The notes: a model not told the origin generated them from the letters alone. A stretch of 44,342 nucleotides of DNA from UBA9642 sp964545585 (GCA_964545585.1 CAZJFT010000003.1:1-44342); one strand, 5' to 3'. Shown: positions 25,473 to 33,108, numbered from the stretch's first letter. Numbers and translations are program-made.

Positions 25473-26567
25473 TTAAGATTTCCTCTTTAAAAAAATCAAA
25501 AGGTTCATTACCTGGGTCCCTGACTGGAATGTCTTCACTTCTTTAAGTTCAAGATATTTGGATGCTGATTCGATTAATAAATCTTTTGAGAGACAAAGTA
25601 TGGAGACTTGACCATTCTTTTTCATTATGTATTCTGCCTGATAGAATAATTCCTCGAACTCTTTCCTGAGAGCACTCGGATTCTTATGTTTGCTGCTTCC
25701 AGGAATGAATGTTATTATATGATTGAAAGTCTTCTCATCATGCTTTATGTCCATCCAGTCGATATCTATACGTCTGAAGCCCATGCATTTCTCTACACCC
25801 GCAACCTTCGCGTTTTTCCGTGCAGCAGTTATATTGCGCAATAGCGGATCTGCAGCAGTGATGTCTAACCTGTCATATCTTGCTTTAGCATCTATGCCCT
25901 TAAACAATGTCTCGAAAGCCATATCGACCCTCAATCTAGTGAATGGAAAATCCTTGTTGTAGAATCTTGGCGAAATATTGTTACCATACAATACGGCCTC
26001 TATACATGTTGTCCCAGAATTGCAGTAAGGATCGAGAAATGACTCGCCTCTCTTGTATCCTGAAAGCATCAACACCCCGAATGCGGTAGTCCCCTTTATG
26101 GATAAAGGATTGTTGAATACCCTATAATCTCTCTTGCTCAGGTCTCCAGACAGGTCTAATGAAAGGAAGAAATCGTCTTCGAACTCATGTATCTCAATAT
26201 TGAATCCTGGATTCTTCAAATCAACCGCATAGTCCTTGAACAATCTGCCTATCTCCTCCTCGTATCCGATTTTCGTCGTTATCCTGAAAGTCCCTCCTTC
26301 AGGCAGCAATGATTCCGAGAACTTAGGAAGCGCCAATGCATCCACATCTTTTTTCCTATCGAGGATCAAACTTACGCCATTTGCTATCTGCGTAGTATAT
26401 ACGTAAGAGAATAATCCTTCCAATGAATCGAATTCCACAATCACTGCAGCGTCCCTCTCTCCCTCAAGCTTCTCTGAACATATTGGAGAACGCGAACCAT
26501 CGAATAACTCTTCGAATCCCTTGTTTATCTTTATTAATGCCTTGAATCTGATTTTTTCAACCCCCAT
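25473..26567 (-). CDS. THUMP-associated Rossmann methyltransferase, likely tRNA or RNA
   Basis: The 364-residue protein follows the archaeal Trm14/TrmN layout: an N-terminal ferredoxin-like and THUMP-like region (about 1-140), the linker DYRVFNNPLSIKGTTAFG matching hRGYR....l.., and S-adenosylmethionine motif I FLDPYCNSGTTCIEA (178-191). The catalytic motif IV, normally N/D-PP-Y/F, reads ITFIPGSS (285-292), so its first and key aromatic residues are missing. It may use a different target atom or be a non-catalytic RNA-binding paralogue. It is within an operon with MBF1 and MinD-like genes, starting 13 bases after the MinD-like stop. Confidence 0.85.
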   Translation of the reverse strand: MGVEKIRFKALIKINKGFEELFDGSRSPICSEKLEGERDAAVIVEFDSLEGLFSYVYTTQIANGVSLILDRKKDVDALALPKFSESLLPEGGTFRITTKIGYEEEIGRLFKDYAVDLKNPGFNIEIHEFEDDFFLSLDLSGDLSKRDYRVFNNPLSIKGTTAFGVLMLSGYKRGESFLDPYCNSGTTCIEAVLYGNNISPRFYNKDFPFTRLRVDMAFETLFKGIDAKARYDRLDITAADPLLRNITAARKNAKVAGVEKCMGFRRIDIDWMDIKHDEKTFNHIITFIPGSSKHKNPSALRKEFEELFYQAEYIMKKNGQVSILCLSKDLLIESASKYLELKEVKTFQSGTQVMNLLIFLKRKS

Positions 26568-26580
26568 AAAAATAATTAAT

Positions 26581-27246
26581 TCATACGGATAATCTTTCGG
26601 CTATGTGAAAGAATTTCTTCGAGACGTTGCTGTTAGGATACAAATATATCAGAGGATGCTTCATCTGGAATGACTTTACTAGGACATTATTTTGAGGAAT
26701 CTTTGATATTACTGGTGTAGAGAATATGGAATTGACGCTTCCTTCATGAGACTTATTTAGTACGACTCCTAAGTTCGTGACTTTGTTCTTCGACAAAATC
26801 TTCTGCATATCCAGGACATTCTTAGAGCTATATTCTGGACTATGAACTATGAGTGCCTCATCTGCGTATCCTAACAACGAATCTATTAGACCCTTATCCT
26901 TCGGCATGTCGAGTATTATGAAATCGTTGTTTGGCGATAGCTCATTCAGATGCAATCCAATCTTTGCGTTCTGATGCTCATTCTTCTTGATGCTGGGTAT
27001 TATCCTCAAGCCAGACTTATGCGTAATTATAGAATCGAATATGTGTGATTCATTATTCGTCACCGCATTCAAATCCGTAGGCAGATCATTCATGTAGAGA
27101 TGCTCAAGCATGTTTATCTTTGAGAAATCTGCGTCCAATACTATTACCTTATGCCCTAGCGTATGTAACGCCAGACCTAAATTCAATGCTACAGTCGTAT
27201 TGCCTGTGTTCGGTCTCAGGCTGACAATGCTTATGAATCTCGCCAT
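26581..27246 (-). CDS. MinD/ParA-like protein with a degenerate P-loop
   Basis: The 221-residue protein is ParA/MinD-like in fold: ARFISIVSLRPNTGNTTVAL at the start, LGHKVIVLDADFSKINMLEHL, NDFIILDMPKD (Walker B) and ALIVHSPEYSSKNVLDM. The deviant Walker A, normally KGGxGKT, reads RPNTGNT (11-17), so both the signature lysine and the P-loop lysine are lost. ATP hydrolysis is unlikely; nucleotide binding may be altered. The start at 27246 has Shine-Dalgarno GAGGAG seven bases upstream; ATG 27258 would overlap another. It lies between a helical protein and the methyltransferase in the same operon. Confidence 0.82.
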   Translation of the reverse strand: MARFISIVSLRPNTGNTTVALNLGLALHTLGHKVIVLDADFSKINMLEHLYMNDLPTDLNAVTNNESHIFDSIITHKSGLRIIPSIKKNEHQNAKIGLHLNELSPNNDFIILDMPKDKGLIDSLLGYADEALIVHSPEYSSKNVLDMQKILSKNKVTNLGVVLNKSHEGSVNSIFSTPVISKIPQNNVLVKSFQMKHPLIYLYPNSNVSKKFFHIAERLSV

Positions 27247-27278
27247 GCTTCTCCTCATCTCCTAACTAATTTTTACCT

Positions 27279-28088
27279 TCACTTCTTTCCCTTCTTAACC
27301 TTCTGTTTTGCTTTCTTGTCCTTCTTCTTCAATGCAGAATATTTCAGCTTATCCTTAGGGACGACCCTTTTAGGCTTTATCTTAGGCTTCCTCTTTGTTA
27401 TCCTCTTGACCTTCTTCTCCTGTACCCTCTTGTCCATCGTCTTCTTCAAGTCTTTCTGTCTCTGCAGCTCTTTCTGTTGCTTCTCAATCCTTATCCTCTC
27501 GCGTATCTCCTTATCCCTGGCAATCTCCATCTCTGCATCTTCCTTCATCTGCCTTATCTCGACCCAGTATGGATTGTTAGGATTCTCTTCATCAGCATCA
27601 TGCTGCTCCCCTACCTGTGTCGCTGTGCCTAATGCATATGTCCCTTTACGCAGATTATCGACCATGTGGAAGAAGCTTGTCAAGAATTCATAGTATCTCG
27701 ATATTATGTTTATGTTTATTATCTCTTCCCTGCCTGCGATTATGGCCCTCATCGCCACATGCCTCCTGTACTCGTTCTCCCTTGAGAAATTCGCCTTAAG
27801 CATAGCCTTAAGAAGCAAATACAGGTCTATATTGTCATGTATCTCCTGCTCCTTGAACAATTCCTTTATGAGAGTCACCCTCTCTTTAGGGGTGCTCGGG
27901 ATGTCTGCAGTCATCTTATGCTCTTTAGCATAACGCAATAAGGCCAGGAACAGGTACTCATAGCAATCAACCATCCTAGATATTATATTCTCCAGTATAT
28001 CCACGGTCCTAGTATATTTAAGACTCACGAATATTGAGTGATCCACTCTTTTTAATTCCTCTACAGCATTCTCTATTGCCTCATCCAT
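27279..28088 (-). CDS. Helical protein with a highly basic tail
   Basis: The 269-residue protein is all-alpha. Residues 1-140 form a bundle beginning VDHSIFVSLKYTRTVDILEN, which resembles the N-terminal part of the next gene (ADHLLSTTFAIVKD...VIDALYQAMDIAITAIL), so the two are probably paralogues. From about residue 180 the sequence is a coiled coil changing into a lysine/arginine tail (VKRITKRKPKIKPKRV, ending KKGKK). Such a tail suggests nucleic acid binding. HEPN-like helical topology is possible but no R-x4-6-H ribonuclease motif is present. It is the second gene of the six-gene operon. Confidence 0.7.
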   Translation of the reverse strand: MDEAIENAVEELKRVDHSIFVSLKYTRTVDILENIISRMVDCYEYLFLALLRYAKEHKMTADIPSTPKERVTLIKELFKEQEIHDNIDLYLLLKAMLKANFSRENEYRRHVAMRAIIAGREEIININIISRYYEFLTSFFHMVDNLRKGTYALGTATQVGEQHDADEENPNNPYWVEIRQMKEDAEMEIARDKEIRERIRIEKQQKELQRQKDLKKTMDKRVQEKKVKRITKRKPKIKPKRVVPKDKLKYSALKKKDKKAKQKVKKGKK

Positions 28089-28100
28089 CTTACCACCTAA

Positions 28101-28556
28101 TTATTCATACCTTTTTATTATATCAAATATCTGTTCGACATATGATCTTGCCGATGTATATTTTTTTTTCACATCTTCATATGTTAATGTCTTTAGATTA
28201 TAATCGTTGTCTGAAATGACAAACTTCTCCTTCTTTGTGAATTCAACACCTGATTTCCTATGACTCTCAAGCGTCAGTTTCAAGTCTGCATAAAAATCCA
28301 CGATTTTCGGGTCTAAACCATATTTCGTGATTATCTTTCTCCTGAAAAATTCTATCTTGTCATGTTCTTTGAATTCTAGGGTTTTAAAATTTTTTTCAAA
28401 ATCAAGTATGGCAGTTATAGCTATGTCCATCGCCTGGTACAATGCATCAATCACAGAAACCAATAATTTCGGGTCCTTGACTATGGCGAACGTTGTGCTT
28501 AAAAGATGGTCTGCTATCTTCAGCTTGTTCTCAGCTTGAGCTCTGGTATGCGGCAT
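28101..28556 (-). CDS. Small helical protein, paralogue of the following gene
   Basis: The 151-residue protein is all-alpha: NKLKIADHLLSTTFAIVKDP and VIDALYQAMDIAITAILDFE form two long helices, with further helices to the end (SARSYVEQIFDIIKRYE). The pattern resembles HEPN-type bundles but lacks the catalytic R-x4-6-H. It starts the six-gene operon that continues to 24289. TATA at 28587-28600 (minus) suggests a leader of about 13 nt. The related gene begins 12 bases after its stop. Function is unknown. Confidence 0.7.
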   Translation of the reverse strand: MPHTRAQAENKLKIADHLLSTTFAIVKDPKLLVSVIDALYQAMDIAITAILDFEKNFKTLEFKEHDKIEFFRRKIITKYGLDPKIVDFYADLKLTLESHRKSGVEFTKKEKFVISDNDYNLKTLTYEDVKKKYTSARSYVEQIFDIIKRYE

Positions 28557-28586
28557 TTTTATACGTATATAAACTGAATAACCAGA

Positions 28587-28600
28587 GAATATATAAATTT
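28587..28600 (-). promoter_or_regulatory. TATA box of the six-gene minus-strand operon
   Basis: AATTTATATATTC on the minus strand lies about 38 bases before ATG 28556. Genes at 28556, 28088, 27246, 26567, 25463 and 24981 follow with gaps of 9-32 bases, so this promoter probably drives all six. Confidence 0.55.
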
Positions 28601-28625
28601 TGCTAAGGACGGGACAATTGGAGGT

Positions 28626-28985
28626 TTATTCTTCCTTCTCTGCAGTCAATAATAATATTGCCTCTGCAATATTGCCTTCTGTGTCTTCCAAGGCCTGTTT
28701 TGCTTCCTCTTCTGAGGAATTTGTCTGCTCCATGACTGTCTTTATATCATCTTCAGATATATCGAGCGTCGATTCAGAATCATCTAATGGCTCAATATGC
28801 TCTTCGCCAGAGATCTGATAGTTCTTCTGACCCATCATGTTCACTTTCTGCACAGAAGGATTCTTTATGACTATCTTCTTATCAGAACACTTTATTATTA
28901 CCTCTTCAGCATCTATATCCTCTTGCTGTATACCCATCTTGCGCATCATTTGCTGCATCTGTCTCGGATTAACATTCGGCATCAT
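28626..28985 (-). CDS. nac: Nascent polypeptide-associated complex protein (archaeal NAC)
   Basis: The 119-residue protein has an N-terminal methionine/glutamine-rich helix (NPRQMQQMMRKMGIQQ), a NAC domain (about 25-65, EVIIKCSDKKIVIKNPSVQK with VNMMGQKNYQISG) and a C-terminal UBA domain (about 75-117) with NSSEEEAKQALEDTEGNIAE. It forms the homodimer that shields new chains at the ribosome exit. ATG 28985 or 28982 may be the start; GGTGA lies upstream at about 28997-28993. It follows Sec61-beta by 22 bases with no promoter between, so the two are cotranscribed. Confidence 0.95.
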   Translation of the reverse strand: MMPNVNPRQMQQMMRKMGIQQEDIDAEEVIIKCSDKKIVIKNPSVQKVNMMGQKNYQISGEEHIEPLDDSESTLDISEDDIKTVMEQTNSSEEEAKQALEDTEGNIAEAILLLTAEKEE

Positions 28986-29007
28986 CGTAATTCACCTATC
29001 AGAATAC

Positions 29008-29184
29008 CTATTGCAGGCCAAACCAAGCGGCACCCTGCCAGTTCAGTATGACTTCAATCAATATAACCACAATTATGAGTACGATTACATGCTCAGGCTT
29101 CAATTCTATCTTAGACTTGTAATCATCAAAATATCTTGTCAACCCAGCCATACTTGATGGCATTGAAATCTTGTCTTGCGCCAT
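29008..29184 (-). CDS. Protein translocase subunit Sec61-beta
   Basis: The 58-residue protein starts MAQDKISMPSSMAGLTRYFD, then KIELKPEHVIVLIIVVILIEV, the typical archaeal Sec61-beta with the MPSS.AGL.RYF segment and one C-terminal membrane helix. It is the accessory small subunit of the SecYE channel. ATG 29184 is chosen: a longer in-frame extension would cover the TATA box (about 29203-29212, ATTTTTAAATC on minus), which fits a leaderless start here. It heads a unit with NAC, both acting on new chains. Confidence 0.95.
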   Translation of the reverse strand: MAQDKISMPSSMAGLTRYFDDYKSKIELKPEHVIVLIIVVILIEVILNWQGAAWFGLQ

Positions 29185-29237
29185 GATAATAGGAAAAAGG
29201 AGAGGATTTAAAAATGTTTTTGTCAAAAAACATCCCT

Positions 29238-29289
29238 GAACGAAGTTAAGGAATGTTGCGCCATGCGCAACATTACGAACGAGAGTGAG
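29238..29289. repeat. Perfect 9-bp inverted repeat with flanking repeats
   Basis: AATGTTGCG (29252-29260), loop CCATG, CGCAACATT (29266-29274) is a perfect hairpin in the intergenic space upstream of Sec61-beta and after YdeI. GAACGAAGTTAAG (29238-29250) and GAACGAGAGTGAG (29277-29289), on either side, are 9 of 13 alike. It may be a terminator, operator or a small dispersed repeat. Confidence 0.55.
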
Positions 29290-29315
29290 TAAAGATTATG
29301 GAGAATTTATGTCAT

Positions 29316-29888
29316 CTAAGGATTCAACCTAACTTTCTGTTTGCACATCCTGATCACTTCATCAATACGCTTCTTTCGCGTATCTGGCCTCTTCGCATAC
29401 AATATCTGTCTATAATGCATTCTCTTGACTGAAGGAGGGAATTTATTCAAATAGGCAATCAGAATATTATTTTTCTCCAATTCTTTTTTCAATTCTTCAG
29501 GCATGTCCGGATTTACTGGAATATGACCATCGAATGCTTTTTTTCTCAAGCCTTCTTTATACATCTTTATTCCAAATTCTGACATCTTGCCTGCTTTAAG
29601 GAGTTCTTTACCATATTTCAAAGTGTTGACGCTCCATCTGCTGTTCTTGTTTCTTTTTACATAAACTACTGACCATCGCTCATCATCAACCCTTCTTGCT
29701 GTCGTATCTATAAATCCGAAACATATAGCTTCTTTCATCGCATCCGCAGAGCTGATAATTGGCCTGCCTGTATGCTTCTTGTATTTGATAAGAATGACTT
29801 TGTCCTCTTTAAGATGATTCTTCTCAAGCCATCTCCTCCATTCAGAAAGGTTCTTTGGCGTGATGCTCTTGGGCTCTTCCTTATTCAT
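29316..29888 (-). CDS. YdeI/OmpD-associated family protein
   Basis: The 190-residue protein matches the YdeI family: LSEWRRWLEKNHLKEDKVIL, YKKHTGRPIISSADAMKEAI, CFGFIDTTARRVDDERW and the C-terminal YLNKFPPSVKRMHYRQILYAK followed by a basic stretch. Bacterial members are linked to bacteriocin or stress tolerance, with no proven chemistry. The start overlaps the endonuclease III stop by eight bases, so translation is coupled. Family presence in this archaeon suggests ancient transfer from bacteria, which is inference. Confidence 0.85.
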   Translation of the reverse strand: MNKEEPKSITPKNLSEWRRWLEKNHLKEDKVILIKYKKHTGRPIISSADAMKEAICFGFIDTTARRVDDERWSVVYVKRNKNSRWSVNTLKYGKELLKAGKMSEFGIKMYKEGLRKKAFDGHIPVNPDMPEELKKELEKNNILIAYLNKFPPSVKRMHYRQILYAKRPDTRKKRIDEVIRMCKQKVRLNP

Positions 29889-30501
29889 TTAATCTCTCCA
29901 GAAACTTCTTCTTATCCCGTCCACGGACTTCCTTACCCCACAAAACAAATATCCTGTTTATCTTCGACCAATATTTTTTTGGAGCGATCTTCATCAATGC
30001 GAATTCTGTCTCTTTAGGATTTTTTGTTTTTACAAAACCGAACACATTTGATATCCTATGAACATGTGTATCCACGCATATGCCGTCCTTATTATGGACC
30101 TCTGCAATTATGAGATTCGCTGTCTTCCTGCCGACACCAGGCATCTTTACCAGTTCTTCTATCGAGTCTGGAACTGATCCGTCTTTGTGACCATTATCGA
30201 CAAGCCATTTCGCTGCCCCTATGATGTTCTTCGATTTATTTTTGTAGAAATTGATTCTTCTTATTATGTTCTCGACATCATGCAGTTTTGCTTTCGCAAG
30301 CCTGTCCACTTTAGTGTATTTCTTGAATAATGCCTCTGCAACAGGTATTGTAGTTTCATCTCTAGTCTGCGCAGAGAGTATTGTCGCTATCAATGTCTGC
30401 CAATCTTCCGTCCATCCCTCGCCTGCAAGCCTTTTAGCTGAACTACCATAATGCTTCTCTGCTTTTTTGAAGATTTCTAGAAAATATGCTGTCTTGTCCA
30501 T
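29881..30501 (-). CDS. nth: Endonuclease III-like DNA glycosylase/AP lyase without FeS cysteines
   Basis: The 206-residue protein has the endonuclease III core: LIATILSAQTRDETT, the helix-hairpin-helix LVKMPGVGRKTANLII with catalytic Lys126, and ICVDTHVHRI with catalytic Asp144. It would excise oxidised pyrimidines and cleave abasic sites. The C-terminus stops at VLWGKEVRGRDKKKFLERLN, where E. coli Nth has the four cysteines holding a 4Fe-4S cluster; none is present. The TATA-like ATTTAAAGA is about 25 bases from ATG 30501. It overlaps the YdeI gene by eight bases. Confidence 0.92.
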   Translation of the reverse strand: MDKTAYFLEIFKKAEKHYGSSAKRLAGEGWTEDWQTLIATILSAQTRDETTIPVAEALFKKYTKVDRLAKAKLHDVENIIRRINFYKNKSKNIIGAAKWLVDNGHKDGSVPDSIEELVKMPGVGRKTANLIIAEVHNKDGICVDTHVHRISNVFGFVKTKNPKETEFALMKIAPKKYWSKINRIFVLWGKEVRGRDKKKFLERLNE

Positions 30502-30535
30502 AGAATGAGTGAATTTTATATGTATTTAAAGATTA

Positions 30536-31198
30536 TCAATAAAGCTTAGGCGTCTCATTGACTAATCTTTTCAAGTACTCTTTTATGTATATGGCTGCAG
30601 TCTTGAAATCCTTGGGCGCGGAATTAGGATCAGTTATGCCGAGAGATCGCAATTTTCTATTTGTATATTTCTGTATCATTCCTGAGAACCTAGAGTCGTA
30701 TTCTGAAGCGGAGAGCTCTTTTACCCATAAGCCTACTTCCTCGGCAGAATCGACCATCTTGTTCAGGCTATTGTTGAATTCTTTATTCCAGAAATCATAT
30801 TCAATCTTTGAATGGAATATTGGTGTAGAATATATCTTTGACACCATGGTCTTGCTGATCCTGTCACGGATAAGGAGATATACTTCTTCGGCAGAATCGA
30901 TGAGTGTTTTTATAGAACGGTCGGGATCTATGTATGTTCCTTTGTGATCGAATGGCTCAAGAGCTTTAAATCTGTTCACCGCAGTTGAACTATCTTTCCA
31001 CTTAGAATATTTTTCCTTCACTTCATCAAAAGGATTCAAATGCGCAGCATGTTTTGCCATTGCTGTTTTAGTCGCAATCTTATCTAATACTAATTCTTTG
31101 TTCTGTACATTTTTCAATATGGAATTGACCACAAAATCCAATGTCTCATCTAGTGGAATCTGTGATTCATTCAATATTTTCTTATAAGATTTATTCAT
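30536..31198 (-). CDS. Uncharacterised helical protein
   Basis: The 220-residue protein is predicted mostly helical, with many acidic and lysine residues and no membrane segment. Two stretches, LIDSAEEVYLLIRDRIS and MVDSAEEVGLWVKELSA, share DSAEEV and suggest an internal duplication. I do not recognise a family. TATA CCTTTTTAAATGG (31217-31229) stands about 25 bases before ATG 31198, so the message is leaderless and separate from rnpB. Its stop is 35 bases before the endonuclease III start. Confidence 0.65.
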   Translation of the reverse strand: MNKSYKKILNESQIPLDETLDFVVNSILKNVQNKELVLDKIATKTAMAKHAAHLNPFDEVKEKYSKWKDSSTAVNRFKALEPFDHKGTYIDPDRSIKTLIDSAEEVYLLIRDRISKTMVSKIYSTPIFHSKIEYDFWNKEFNNSLNKMVDSAEEVGLWVKELSASEYDSRFSGMIQKYTNRKLRSLGITDPNSAPKDFKTAAIYIKEYLKRLVNETPKLY

Positions 31199-31276
31199 GA
31201 TTCCAGTAAGAAAAGACCATTTAAAAAGGTTATTATTTTTGTCACTTTTAAGTAGAAAATATTATTAATATAAGTT

Positions 31277-31602
31277 GTAGGGTAGTTGTAAGCCGCCTTC
31301 TGTAAGCCATCTCTGCGCGAACGCAAGGAACTGACTTTCTTGGCATTTGACTAAGCCTCAGTAATTGAGTTGCACAAGCCTAGGACTAGCCGTTTCATCC
31401 TTAATGCCATGACGTCACGGAATCATCCTAAAGTCGCCTTAAGGCATATCCGATCATCCCATATGACAATAGGTTACGTTTCTGTGCTGTTGCCCTCGTT
31501 ATTAGCGAGCACGCTTTCACGTGTGGCTGTTTATTGTGGGCGGACTTTCCTGAGCCTCTTCCCGTTTAAGGGAAAGATACCCGCTGCCAAGCGCTACCCT
31601 AC
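31277..31602 (-). ncRNA. rnpB: RNase P RNA
   Basis: The minus strand contains GAGGCTCAGGAAAGTCCGCC (conserved region I), an ACAGAAACG segment in the catalytic core and GCTTACAGAAGGCGGCTTAC (conserved regions IV/V). The ends pair exactly: CTACCCTAC read on plus at 31594-31602 with GTAGGGTAG at 31277-31285 gives a 9-bp P1, setting the ends at 326 nt. It is the catalytic RNA that trims tRNA 5' leaders. A protein-like plus-strand frame across it is a shadow. Placement beside no RNase P protein gene is normal. Confidence 0.95.
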
Positions 31603-31621
31603 AAAAAAAGGAGCGAAAAAG

Positions 31622-31633
31622 GCTTTAAAAAGG
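31622..31633 (-). promoter_or_regulatory. TATA box of RNase P RNA
   Basis: CCTTTTTAAAGC on the minus strand lies about 25 bases before the paired 5' end at 31602, supporting that end. Confidence 0.65.
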
Positions 31634-31706
31634 TGATTGATTAATTATGAAAAGATGATTGAAATTTTATGAAAAGATATTTAAATAGCCCACATAAGGA
31701 ACTAAC

Positions 31707-32183
31707 ATGCAACTATCAGTATGGAAAGGAGTAGGGTTCGGATTGACATCAGGCATAATAACAACTTTAGGCTTGATGGTCGGACTCAATTCTGGAACTC
31801 ATTCTAAGAAGATAGTTATTGCCGGCATACTAATAATTGCTATTGCTGACGCATTATCGGATGCATTAGGGATACACGTATCTGAAGAATCCGACAATAA
31901 TAAGACGACAAGGCAGATATGGATGGCTACATTAGCAACATTCTGGTCAAAACTGATAATGGCATCAACGTTCATAATACCCATACTGCTTTTCGATCTG
32001 CCCACGGCAGTGATAATAAGCGTGGTTTGGGGATTATCATTAATCGCGCTATTCAGCTATCACGTCGCAAAACATCATCATGAGAAGCCTAGCCACGTCA
32101 TGATGGAACATGTAATAATAACTATAATAGTCATAATAGCAACAAATTATGTTGGCAAGCTAATAAACATCTTGTTCCAGTAA
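31707..32183 (+). CDS. VIT/CCC1-like membrane transporter, short form
   Basis: The 158-residue protein has five likely helices and VIT-family features: WKGVGFGLTSGIITTLGLMV, LNSGT, IADALSDALGIHVSEESD. Longer VIT/CCC1 proteins move iron or manganese; short archaeal forms are uncharacterised. A histidine cluster (HVAKHHHEKPSH, about 128-139) may bind metal. TATA AGATATTTAAATAG lies about 25 bases before ATG 31707, giving a leaderless message. It is divergent from rnpB. Confidence 0.82.
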   Translation: MQLSVWKGVGFGLTSGIITTLGLMVGLNSGTHSKKIVIAGILIIAIADALSDALGIHVSEESDNNKTTRQIWMATLATFWSKLIMASTFIIPILLFDLPTAVIISVVWGLSLIALFSYHVAKHHHEKPSHVMMEHVIITIIVIIATNYVGKLINILFQ

Positions 32184-32235
32184 CCATTCTATCATAGTTG
32201 TAAACCTTTTTATTATATTCTAGTAATTACTAAGC

Positions 32236-33108
32236 ATGGATTATAGGCTAGTGCCATATATAAAGAAATATTTGCATGAAGGACATTCTTTGCAGCAAAT
32301 CAGGCAGTCATTATTAAACCAAGGAGTGCCAGATGCAGACATAAAACAGGCAGCAGTATATGCGATGGATGAAGGCACTAAAGAGATAAAGAAGAAGAAT
32401 TCTGCAATGTGGATAATTCCAGTATTGTTGATACTCATGATAGGTGGTGCAGGATATTATTTCCAGGATCCTATAAAGATATTCGCGGTAGACACAATCA
32501 GCAGATTCAGCGGACAGCAATCAGGAACAGAACAACAAATAGAACAACAGACAGAGCAGCAAACAATGCAAGGAACACAACAGAATAATCAAGGACCATG
32601 TGATATGGACTGCTTGATAGCTTCAGCGGAGAATTGCAATGCGGCGAGCACAGATTTTGAATCGAGATTAGATTTTTTTGGAATGATGATATCTTCAAAA
32701 AATCAGTATACAATTAATCCAGGAAACAAATGCACATTGAACATAAAAGTCTTAGATGCAAACATAGAGTTTTCTCAAGAATTAAGAGACCAATCCCTAG
32801 CGAATGGCATAACAGAAGAGGAATTGAACCTACAATTAGAAGAATCGCGCAGGAGCCAGAAACTGACTGTGGGTAAAGAAGGGACATGCATATTCCAGGA
32901 TAATGCTAAACTCAAAGAATTCTTAGAAAAAACAAAAGCAGGAACATTCTCTGGATCCGCAACTTGTCAAATGAAGGGAGATTGCTCCATAATAGTAAAT
33001 GGCGACACCACCACATATTCTGAGGGATGTGATGATTTAAGTTGGGAATGCGAATATGATGGTGATTGGGCATTAGGCGAGTGCACAGGCACCATGTTCT
33101 CAGGATAA
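32236..33108 (+). CDS. Membrane-anchored cysteine-rich exported protein
   Basis: The 290-residue protein has a helical cytoplasmic N-domain (LVPYIKKYLHEGHSLQQIRQ, 5-24), one membrane helix (about 57-76), a Gln/Thr-rich linker with EQQIEQQTEQQ, and a C-terminal outside domain with ten cysteines (CDMDC, ENC, NKC, GTC, ATC, GDC, EGC, WEC, GEC). The even count suggests disulfides. N-terminal SLQQIRQSLLNQG resembles a small helical motif of membrane-linked archaeal proteins, not assignable. The function is unknown. Confidence 0.7.
   Translation: MDYRLVPYIKKYLHEGHSLQQIRQSLLNQGVPDADIKQAAVYAMDEGTKEIKKKNSAMWIIPVLLILMIGGAGYYFQDPIKIFAVDTISRFSGQQSGTEQQIEQQTEQQTMQGTQQNNQGPCDMDCLIASAENCNAASTDFESRLDFFGMMISSKNQYTINPGNKCTLNIKVLDANIEFSQELRDQSLANGITEEELNLQLEESRRSQKLTVGKEGTCIFQDNAKLKEFLEKTKAGTFSGSATCQMKGDCSIIVNGDTTTYSEGCDDLSWECEYDGDWALGECTGTMFSG

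Noticed and set aside
27279..28556. HEPN ribonuclease toxin
   Set aside because: No R-x4-6-H motif is present in either protein; only the helical outline is similar.
31370..31636. Plus-strand 88-codon frame
   Set aside because: It overlaps RNase P RNA and has no protein family features.
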